From Acanthaster planci (lineage: Eukaryota; Echinodermata; Asteroidea; Valvatida; Acanthasteridae): DNA of 64,000 nucleotides. Positions 49,601-61,600 of the stretch are shown piece by piece. The notes beneath the pieces were generated by a model, which was given only the letters and a program-made list of their open reading frames with translations, made no database searches and had not been told where the DNA came from. The stretch lies in the NCBI RefSeq assembly GCF_001949145.1, contig NW_019091666.1, forward strand, positions 153,611 to 217,610, read 5' to 3'. Positions within the stretch are counted from its first letter, which is position 1. Each line of letters begins with the position of its first letter. The position numbers and the translations under genes were made by a program.

Positions 49601-52600
49601 CAGCAATAAAACTTAATCACCTTAAAAAGGCGAATCGTGTAGTCGACAAATGTCTTTTCTTCTGCAACTTTCACCTGGACGTCAGAGTAAATCTTAGATC
49701 CAGTATCCGGCCAGTACTGCTGACATTTGACCTAAGTGGTAAATCATTTCATCGAAATAGGAAATTTTTCATTGGCATGAAAATATAGGTAGCTGAAACT
49801 TCTTTTTACCCAAAGCCAAATAAACAATGGAAGAAAACTGACTCGGGGTTAGCAGTTCTTATCAAAAGATTAACCGAAGCTCTGGCAGGACTTAAACTTG
49901 TAAGTGCCTTATCAATACCCACACCATCCAGCTGTCTGTCAGTGGCTGCCTCTATTAGTAAATCTATACATTTTGTTTGAGTGCCATTTAGTAAGGTACG
50001 GCACCAGCGCAGAGTTTCGGAGAGCTTAAATTCAAATCCAGCCAAGTTTTTTTTATTAATTTCTATACTTTTTAGCAAGGTTGGCACTTGCTCTTTGCAA
50101 ATTTAAATCAAGAGCTGTGTGAGTTCTAGTTAAAATGAAGGGTCGCAAAAATCGCTCTAAATTCTCTTGTTAGTGATTTTGTCCTATGGAATTTTCATTC
50201 AGTATAGACATGTACTTAGCATACAAAGTAGTAATGGCTACGATTTTCAGACAGCCTTTTACAAAGCAGTTACACGTATTGATATTTGAAACAGTTACTT
50301 CGATTTAGTTGAAGATTATTTTTAGAAGTGATTTTCTGCTATTATTTTATTTTTCAATATTTGTCTTTATAAATACAAATATGAAAATGTTACCGTGTGA
50401 CAGGAAACTGAAAGATTGTGCATACGTTCCCCTCAAACCCCATATTGCTAGCTTAAGTTTTTGCCTCTTGGACAGAAAAAACACATACCTTGCCATTCTC
50501 TACGGGATTGGTGAGCATGATGATCTTATCCACGTCATACTGCCGCACCATACGCCATATGTCTGCTAATGATCCTTTATTTGGTCCTACGAAAGACAAA
50601 TCAAACCAAGACGTTACACTAATGATGGAGTTTCTCTACCAAATAAACCACTGGTTATTCTTTTGATTAAAACCTGACGTAGAGCGGAGTTGCTCCCACG
50701 GGGATCCAATTTTTTCTAATTACGTAATAAAAAAAAATTTGGCCTAATGCAAAAACCTCCCGTTAATTTGTCTCTTTGTAGATGCTGAACAGCCTAGTTT
50801 AGTCACCTTTAACATGGGGACTTCCCCTGAGCTGAGTAATTCTTTTTCAGAGCAACCTGCCTCCAGCCAAGTCCGATGGGGATTGTATGTAAATATCTAA
50901 GCCACGTGCTGATAATGGTTATTGACAAACCAAGTGCCTGGGCAAGCCTGGGCCTGTCTTATATCAATGGTCGGTCTCTCTGATGTGTCTTTGAGCTGTC
51001 TAGACAGCTGTCTGAGTAGTTTCACTGCGTTGGGGGTGTCAAATTTTTGTTGATTGTGGTGGGAACCCCCCCCCTTTTTACTGGAAAAAGGGTAGAGTGA
51101 CCGTACTCTGACCGTTTTGTGTGGGTTTTTTTATTTGTAGGTACTTGGGGATCAATTTAAATGCCAGTAGAAGGGACTGTGGATTTGGGAAGAGGGTTAT
51201 AACGACGGGATCTCAATTGTATCCTGTCCGAGCATTAACCCTAAAAAGTAGGTCCTGTGCAGCGGAGGGTTCGTTAACAATCTAACATATAGGAAAATAC
51301 ACTACCTTGACTTGCAATATACTTGTCTGTCTTGTCATACCCCTGGGGAAGACGAGAAGAACCGAAAAATTACTCTGGATATTCTTGTCAACGTTGTAAG
51401 AAACCTCGTGTACCAAAATATTTGAAACTAACTGGTGAAAAGATGCATGATTTGGAAGGCTGCTGAATGTCACCAATGTCGGCAAGAAAATAACCAGCAC
51501 GGATGCGAGGTATTTGTTCTTGAGTACCCGCATGTAAAAGAAAGGAATCAGGCCCTTTTCCTGACCAGAGACTGGATTTCGTTCAACCCCAGTGCATTGG
51601 AAACTGAGTCGCATGTGCATAAGGACAAGCTCTATCGTAACTCACTCTTTAAACAGCACCGTTAAAAAAATTCCTCTCTTTAGGAAATCTCTACATGAAG
51701 AGTCGTTAATTGCAATTCAACATTGATTTACAATGAGACAGTAAGAATGTTAAAAATGTCCTCAACCTACATCTATGAAGCAAGCATTAATGTAATCCGA
51801 GTGAGGATCATTCCCCAACGGCTGCAGAACAATTCGCGAGTGGTCATCTGTAACACAGAAATCAGGTTTCATTTAAATAGGTCGTAGGTCTGGAATGTAC
51901 TTTGTGTGGTTCGGTAAAAACAAAACAAAATACACTCTAATGCGTACACACTAGGTCACATTTTGAAAAATCACTACACGTGACAACAAAGGAGAGATAA
52001 CTATTTTCATATCTGATAATTCCAAAATGTGTCAATGTACCCATATTAGAGAGTGCATGAGTGCATACATACAGGCAAGGACGTTAGCGTAGCGATTTTT
52101 TGTCTTGTTCTCTGGTTTTTCTGCCACGGTAGCGGGATGAAGCAAACCTTTGGGCAAACCCTTTAACAGAGAAGTCAAACGTGTACGGGGTAATAGTAAA
52201 TCAAAATTTCAAATGCATAATTCATCAATTCAAAACACTTGATTAATTACTGAACTATTCATGTATAATCGGGAAAGTAAATACAATGGAAATACGGGAA
52301 TCACTTGTATTGTACATAATTGTGTAGAACCTACCCCTTCCCGCATAATAGCTTTAGCATTAAAACCTATCGGGCTCAACCCCAAACCCCCTTGTGTGCG
52401 CTACTATGAACGTATCCGGTTCGTAACTGACTTTGTCGCAAAGGAAGACGCGCCACAATTTACAGGCTCCCATTGGACGATCGCTGAAGTTGCGCGTTAA
52501 CTTCTGGTTCCATGGTTCCAGTACACGACGATCAACACATATAACTCTTTGAGCAGTTCATGTGCGATGGGCGTGGATTAAACTGAAGTGATGTCACACT

Positions 52601-55600
52601 TACGAACCGGATAGCTAAGGAACGAAAGCAAAGTTACGTTAGGCACCGAACATTACAATGACTCCAGACCTGGAATGCGAAGCGTGCATCGTGTACTAAC
52701 AAAGGCTCCTTACTTTGAAGTCCATAGGGAATCCTTTTTCGCCTGCCTTGTCTTTGCTTCGGATGTACTCTGCCAGGTTCTCTTCTCGTACCGAGGGCAG
52801 CTCAGCGTAGGGCAGTTCTTCCTCATCTTCGTCCACCACAGGCTGCTCCTGGGTCTCTTTTGGTGAGTTGGTTGAGACCCGGCGGGGTTTAAGGTCAGGC
52901 TTGGGCTTTGGAGTGGGTGGTGGATCAGGACATATCTCCACAGGATTAACTGTAGCGTGAGCGCTTGATGGAGTCTCCTGTACTGGATCTAATATATAAC
53001 GAGAAGTGGATTGCTTTACTGCTTGTTAAGGATACTCATGTGCTTATCCTTTTTGTCAGTCATCGAGAAACAGTCTAAAACATACTGGTGTACCTGGTAG
53101 GAAATGTACATCTCTTCCTTTTAGTGAAACGTCTCCATCAGTATCATACGGCTTCTTTGTCGGACGAGATTGTCTGTAATTTTAAAGAACCAAAAATCAG
53201 TTTTTGCGTTTTTACTGATATGGGAAAGATATATCCTTAAAATAATTTTGATTACCAGAAACAAAACACTTACAATTGCGAAGTAATTAGTACTGTAAAA
53301 AATCAGTGTTTCTTTGTACAGGAGAGCAGTTGGTAAAATATTTCCTCAACGGTATTAGTAAAATAGGTGCCTTCGAGACAAAATAGAATAAACTTTCTGT
53401 TACAAAAAATTTACCTCTTATAGAGCGCAATGGCAACTATTACTAAAAGGATTAGGATTACAACGGTAGCTGTTACTCCCCCAGCGACAGCTGATGATGA
53501 GCCAGGAACTGGTGTGCCATCCACTTGGGGTACTGTTAGTTAATGAAAGAATATGGAAATCTAAAGTGGCATTTTAAACAAATCAAAACGTGGGATTGCA
53601 AGGCAAGACATGAAACTATTCATCCAAAAAGGAATTAAGGAACCTTTCCTTTGTTCTGAATGCGGACTAGTTAAATTAATGAATGCAAACCAATGAGACC
53701 TGCGCTCAGTCTGACGATGACAGACCAGAAAGATGCCAGTGAACGAGTTATCTTTTTGGTATCTTACCTTTCAGTGTCGTCTCCCTTGAAGCCTTACTGT
53801 ACGGTCCAGCTCCCACAGTGGTATTGGCAGCAACCTGAAAACTGTACTCAGTCAGGGGCGTTAAACCTTCGATGGTCACCGATTCCTCTGATGTCATTGA
53901 CCGAATGACTACTTGGGATTCCGGGCTTACTTCAGTCAGTTTGTACGTGTAGCCTATGATGATGCCACCTCGGCTTCCACAAGGTGGCTTACTCCAAGAG
54001 ACACTCAGACTGTATGGTGTTGCTGAGGTGAAATTCACGTTACTTGGGGCTGCTGTTGGCTCTAGTAAAACGCAAATCATATATGTATTTTGAAAATGTC
54101 ACGAACTGAGAATTGATCAGCTATTCGTCGGAAGATAAACATTCAGCTGTGTAAATTGAATAATGTCTTCTCATTTTTGTGAACAGATTAATAAGCAGCC
54201 TATGATATTGATTCCAACTTCATAAACCTGGGGTCTTACTGGTTGCTTGTGGAAATGTCACCTCAGGTCCACGTTCATCATCTGGGTAGACTGGTAGAAT
54301 GTAAACTCTATGGCTTAATGGTAACTCTAGACCAGTGACGAGATGGTAAGTGTTTTCCAGTATCAATTGCTGAGATACAGTGTCTTCACACTCGTTCCTG
54401 GTTGTCAATTCGTAGCCGGAAGCGCATGGATCTGGTTGCCATGTAACGAACAGTTGATGGGGGTCGCCTGACGTCACTTCAAGCCCAAGCACGCCATTCT
54501 GAGCTGAGAGGGAAAAAAAAATTTTAACGCGTCATGAAAATAGTGCAGTTATTAAAGAATGGGTATCAATCAAAATGACAGAGCCTTTGCAGCTTTTAGA
54601 TACTTAGGGGTCTCAGAGCTGCAAAGGCTCCGTCATTTTGATAAAATGTACCAATCACAAAAGCCTAGAATACTTTATGAACGAAAATGAAACATCTGCT
54701 CCAATGGCAAAACTACGGGGGACGTAGCCTCATTCCAATTACTTTCCTTCCAATTACTTTTCGGATAAATACAGCTATAAAATCGTTTTCCCAAACTTAT
54801 GATTTGTTGACTGATGGTCAATTCAACTTACGTGAACACTGACAGTTACTTCCAAAATAAGATGATGCACAACCTGACAGAACAAACACCAACACAAAGT
54901 TCAATTTGTCAAAACAAATCTAATTTGAATCAGGTTAACATCGGCTGTGATCACAATTTTTCCGAAATTAAATTTAATTGCTATTCATTAATCATGCAAA
55001 CATATGAATTAATATCGTATAAATTAACATATGAATATAAATTAATGTAGAATAACTCCTCTCACCACTGCTGCATTCTCCTGTATCTTTACTGCAGGTT
55101 CCTCCTGGAGCACAGTGACAAGTCTGCTTGCAATCGGCACCAAACGTCCCATCATCACAGTCTAACATTTGACATTGATAAGGGAAATAACAGAAATATG
55201 TAAAGCATTTAATCCTTAACTACATTAAACATTTTATCCTTTATTCATTATGTCTAAATACTGATTGCTGTACTCACGAACGTTTAATGTTTGGGACGTT
55301 TTATCGTGTTCATGATCTTCATTCAGATAAATGAATGCAGACTCATGAACCAAAGACAAACAGCAGGCCCCAGTATGTCAACACTTCCAACCCCAGACTC
55401 GCATTCCTCTAACATACAGATTGAATCCTTTTGTTTTCAGAAGATGACATAAGTACACTTCTTAAGATCGTACCTTGCATGCAGTCTAATCCTTTGTAAC
55501 CTGCAGCACAGGAGCATCCATAAGGGTCTGGTAGACAGAACAAACGCCCCCGGCAAGCGTCGTGGTGTGGATCAGTGCTGCTAGAACATCGCTGATCAGC

Positions 55601-58600
55601 AGTCTTGCCAAAAATATGACGACCATGTGCTGCGATATCCATACAATGTCACATGAAGACAGTCACAGTAAATTTACGTTATCATTCTATTCCACTTTTC
55701 TTGGTTACAAATTCATTCTAAAATAGAGCCTGAACGTAAAAGGTCACGCAGCAAGCTCACAGAACCCTCCTGCGGTCCGCCTATGGGGAATTTACCTGTA
55801 TGTGGGGACATCCTTTCACGTTCTATAATTTTGGGAAGAGTGATTTCTAACCGAAACCATCCCATGAAACACTCATGTTGGAATTTCCCCTAATCCTCAT
55901 CGAGTACATATTTTGCAAAGTTACCTTGAGATGGTTAAAGAAACGAATTTCACTTAAAACCTTTCGCTCCTGAAAATATCCTTCTCAGGTCTCCTTACTA
56001 TGGTGTACTATTTACGACAAACATTTCTCTCTCTCTCTCGCCTCCCTCCAGGCGACACAACCAGAAGACGCGACGGCACGACGGCTCCCTTGCATCGTGC
56101 CGTCGGGTCGAACCGTCACCTTCTTGCCATTTCGTTTGTACACACACAACGCGTCGCGTCGTGCCGTCGCCCGTCGCGTCGTGCTGTCCTAGGTCCTTTC
56201 TTTGTTGCATGTTTTTCTGCCTAAGCGTAGCCCCCTTCCGTCGCCCGTCGCGTCGTGCGTTGCGTCGTGCGTCGTGTCGTGCATCGCGTTGCTTGCTGTC
56301 GCCCTTTACTTTACGGTGTTTATAGAGGGCGCCTTTACTGTTTCCTTTCATTTCCCTCTCCTTTCTTGCAAAGTACATGCAATTCGCTTTTGATTTTTCA
56401 TTGTTTTTATCTCATCCATTCATTAATTGGGATTAGTTTCTGTCATATTTTATTGAAAGAGATGATAAAAGAACAAAAAAATCCGAATATGTAGGAGCTG
56501 CTCTCTCAAAATAAGTCAAAACCGCAAGCTCAGAATTCGTCACTCCTTAATTTCCCAGCCAATGATTTTTCTCTCATTTCCGTCCATCGCGCTTGCAAAA
56601 TACATGCCCTGAGTTGCAGGCGTTGATTTTTTTTTGGGGGGGGGAATTGTTTCATCCGTTCATCAAATTGAATAAGCTTTTTTCATATTTTATCAGAAAA
56701 AAATGAAAACGAGAAAAAAGAAAATCTGCGTATGTAGGTGGTCTTACATTATAAGTTTATGCCCATAATTCATCACTTTTTAATTTACCCGGCTGATCCT
56801 TGTTCGAATGTCCATCCAATTTCTTTTTAAGACCGTTGATGAAGCTCCCATTTGTGGTAGATTTTTAATCTTATAAATATTTCCCTGTGGTCCATGCCAG
56901 CAGTTTCCAAGTAGTTCTCCCACCCCATTTGTCTACAATTGCACGACCGCAAGTTTGACCACGAGCTTAGGTAGTTACCACCCAGCCCGCACTATATTAT
57001 TACCCTCCGAATATTCAGTCTTCAGTCTTTCTTCAGTTTAGTCTTCCTCGTTAACTTCATCAGCAACACACTTTCAATGATATTAGTCCGCTGGCGTGTT
57101 CCATAGTAAAACACTGTAGATCCATTGTATTACCACTGTGACGGTGTCTTTTCTTCCTCTCTGTTTGGCCTCGTGCTTAATTTCTCATCAGATCCTTTTT
57201 GCAAGCACATAATAATCTTAGAATGGATTTACAATAATTCAAAAAATCTCAATTAAATCAGGAAAAGCTAAAACATTGTTGTGGCTGACATTAATGTTAT
57301 ATATTTCCTGAAGAAAATTCTGATAAGTCGCGAAGCTCTTTCTGATTCATTTGATTTAAAAAAAGGAAAAGAGTTTTCTTCAACAACTCACTCATAATGA
57401 AACACAACGTTAGAAAGAGTCCACGAGAAAGAACAACAGAATCAAGGCCTGGTACCGATGGCATGTACTGTGCAAGCACGGGCCGGGGAAGGAAATGAAA
57501 GAAAACAGTAAAGACGCCCTCTATAAACACCCTGAAGCAAACGGCGACAGCACACGACGTGTCGCGTCGTGCGTCGGTCGTGCATCGCGTCGTGCTTCAG
57601 GCGACCCAATGCACGACACGACGTACGATGAGAACGCATGACAGCACAACTAGGTGGGCGACGGAAGGGGCGACGTTTAGGCAGAAAAAAATGCAACAAA
57701 GAAAGGACCTAAGACAGCGACGCGTCGTGCGTCTACAATTGTAATGGCAAGATTGCGACGGTGCGACCTGACGGCACGACGCAAGGGAGCCGTCGTGCCG
57801 TCGCGTCGCATAGTTGCGTCGCCTGGATGGAGGCTAAAGAGAGAGAGAAATGTTTGTCGTAAAGAGTTCACCATACCTTGCTCATTTACTTATTTTCATT
57901 CCCTGCCCTTTTGGAAAAACGAGGTTGTACAATGTTACAGAGTTACCTACCTGCTGTCGATTGGTTTTAGATTCAGTTGAGTTGACCTGACGCAGTTTTT
58001 TCAGCATAGGTTAGATTGAATATCAGAATCTTTCGTCAAAGTAAATTGTTGTATTAATCTTATTTCCTCATTAAAACACCATAGATAATTGACCTCTTCT
58101 ACTACCAAGTACCTTTTTACTGACCTCGCTCACAACTGTCTCCATTGAATCCTGGAGGACATACACAAGTACCAGACTTGTCATCACACACACCGCCGTT
58201 GTAGCATCGACGACAGGTTTTCAGACACGAAGGTGGATCCCAACAACCAAAGGGACAACCTGATAATTATATCAATAACCACATAATAATGTGATGCATG
58301 ATCCTTAAACCTTAGGCGAGGGGAAATCTATTTAAAACAATCTTAAACATTCGGCAGAAAAACATAACATGTTCAGAGACGTTTAAGGTGACACATATTA
58401 TGTTCATATTTAAGGACTAAAGAAACATTTCAAAAGTTTGGTGATATATTGTCGTCGGAATCCATACCTCAGTCTCATAATTAGAACCCTTCTGGCTAGT
58501 TAATCTGACAATATATATGTATATGAACACACCATTCCCATGTTGCTGACAACGAAGACATGATCTGTCTGATAAAAATCTTCACCTTTTTGACGAAACG

Positions 58601-61600
58601 ACGATATTATCCAATCAAATACGTTGTCTAACGCTAACACAATCATTGTGACTAAACCTATGTCGGGTAGGGGGCGCGTTCAAAACGAATGCGGCTTCGC
58701 AATTATTCGATATAAAATTGGGGGGAAAAATCAAAATCTTTACGGTCCTGACATCCTTGTTTTTATTTACTGGTGTTGTTTCCACAGGGTGAATAGTTAA
58801 TAAATATTTTTAAAATCCTTCAGGGGGGAGTTGCTGGATACGCCACTGCAAAAGGTTATTTTTGGTTTTCACGAAGGGGCAAGCTGTGTGCTTAATTTGT
58901 TATTTCTGGTAGCAATGAAGGGTAAAATTTGCTATAAGATTGCTAATTAAGATTATTTTGAGCCATGTAAGGGCAGAATTGGGTTTTCCATTTTTGCAAA
59001 AAGGGGAAATTAACACTGCAATTGCAATAGCTCGCGTGTTACCCGGCGGTACTGTTTTCCTGATTTTTGACTTTACACGTACGGCCTTTAATTTAATTTT
59101 GACGAAGGAGCAAATTGCAGGGAAATGAACGATTCTGAATTAAAGCTAGTTTAATGATTCAAGGGTTTAATATCAGGTGTTTAGGAAAGGATTGTATAAT
59201 GGGTTATAAACTTTCCTTCGCAGAATGTATTAACTTAGCATATTTTTAATCTGCACATTTTCTCTAGACTATTTAGAAATTGACCAACTGCAAATGTATT
59301 TTCTGAAACGTTTGCTGGTTCGCTGCACGGAGGAAAAACACTTATTTATCATTTTATAACACAACTGTTAAATAATATACAACCGATAAAAACACACCTC
59401 TAACTATTAGTCTCATGATGCCATGCAGTTGTTTCATTTCCTGATATAAAGCAAAGCAGGCGTATATCCCCTCACTCTCCACAGTTACGTTTGGAATTGA
59501 CACGTTTAGAAGGTTGTTCCAAGATTCAATGATGACACCTCCATTATGCCTCCACCTGTAGTCGGTGCTAGGCGAGTTAACATCGCGCATTTGTAGCATT
59601 ACGAATTCTCCGATATTTGCTGTCTGTGTTAGTTGAATGGGACGCACGTGAACGTTATTTCCTGACATTTGGAAAAGAGATAAATAAGCGCCATGTATTA
59701 TCTGGTATACAGGTACAGGAAATTATGGGAAGGCAAATTTAAAGAGTACTCAGAAATTATCCAAAAGTCTTCGGTACCCAAGGACGACGGGATAACTATG
59801 CTACTGACTTCTTTAATACCGAATGTCTTGAAACAATTCCCCACCTTTGGCTAGGATGACGATATGTATCCTGGTACTGGTGTTATTCTTGATCATCTCA
59901 GAGAAAAAGACACCAGTTCTGTCGATTCCACTCTCCTCTGGTAATCGTAAGACCAATTTGTCTGCACATCCCGTANGACGGATCAGCCAGTACCACTGAT
60001 CCAGAGGGGAGGTCATTGCTCCTCCCTCCCGTTGGCAGCTGGCGGCCGAATGACACGCCAACAGAGATGTCTTCTGCACCTTTGTAGGCTGTGATGGATG
60101 AATCGCTGTCTCCAGCGTTACCGAGGAGTGCAGGATTTGCAGCCACAGTAAAATCCACAACGTTCGCTGCTATAAGAACCGAAACAATGAGTTTTCTTAA
60201 CCCAGGGTCAGTTCGCACTACAGGTAAATTCGAAAGTAGGGTGAATTTGACGCTATAACATTTGCTCGGAAATTTGCTCCTTTTGAAATGTGTTCAGCTT
60301 CTGCAAATTTTCTGGAATACCTGAATTTGCTGTGGATTGCGTAATAGCGGCAAATAGGAGTAGGAAGTGGCCCTTTAATTGGAATGTTTTGTTTTTATAT
60401 CTGCTACCAAAACTCATGTGAACATGGTAATAACAGTCTTCACCAAATAACAACGAATAACGGCAGTCCTACCGGGTATTTTGGTGCTTCTATTATTATT
60501 ATGCTAATGCGAATTTGCATTTTTGTGATCAAATTGTGGGGTTATCTTAGGTAAAATGCACTATTTTCCCAAAAACTCACTAAAATTTACAAGACTTTTA
60601 GGCATTTTGCTGTTATAGGTTTCAGTTAATTTAGTATTTTGTTGTTTCAGTAAATTATGACATTACAAAGACCAAGGAGAAAAACTTATTTTCCTAAAGG
60701 AATTCTGGAGTTCACAATCTGGACTATAAACATCACCAACGAACAGTATCTACCCATATTTTTCATGGAAAGCATCGGACCTTTTCGTACCAAAAAGTGA
60801 CATTTCCATAACCCCAAAACAAAGATTTTGAGTTGATTTCTTACAGTTAACCTTACAAACATGCCGAGAGCAAATGTTTTAAATATCAAAAATATCATGG
60901 CTGAAATATTCGTCGAATGAAATTCATGTTAATTAAAAGCTATAATTCTTCAGAAGCATTCTTCATTTAGTTCATAGCCACCTATTAAATAAGAATTGAT
61001 TTACCTGTCTGTTGAAAATCACATGTGGATACCGTCACCTCACATAGTTTAAGGCTCGCAGGTCCCGGTATGTCCACGCTAACATACCGGGAGAGTACCG
61101 GCGGGTCACACGCAAACTCTATCCAGTCATTGATAACAGACTGATCACTGGTCACTGGTGTACCACACATGATGTTGTTGGTGTGAACTTCGCTTAGGCC
61201 TGCCCTTACAACAGCATCCTGCAAGTTTGGTTCTGTGATGAAAAAGTACATTCATTTTCACTACTGATTTTTAATGGCATTAAAATTGCTTTGAATACCA
61301 TCTCTTTGTTAACTTTGTATCTAGCTCTGTTTTTACAGCGAATCCTCGATTTTAGATCGTTTATTCCGTGTTACTATGAAATGAACCCATCAGAGAATAG
61401 ACACAAACGAATCTCACCTGTTGGACTGCCTGTATTCCTGACTCGGATTATTCCAAGACAGTAACTTGACTCCAGGTCCACCCTCCACCACGGGTTCTCT
61501 TCATTATCTGTTTAAAAGTACAACAGCAACATCGAGCATCAAAGATGCCAGCATGGCACAACACCTACCACAAACACTTGACCAACTTGAGTGTGGGAGA

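Noticed and set aside
55998-56378. Arginine-rich 126-codon frame and its mirror at 57442-57980
   Set aside because: Translation of CGTCGTG repeats in the inverted arms; symmetric on both strands, so an artefact.
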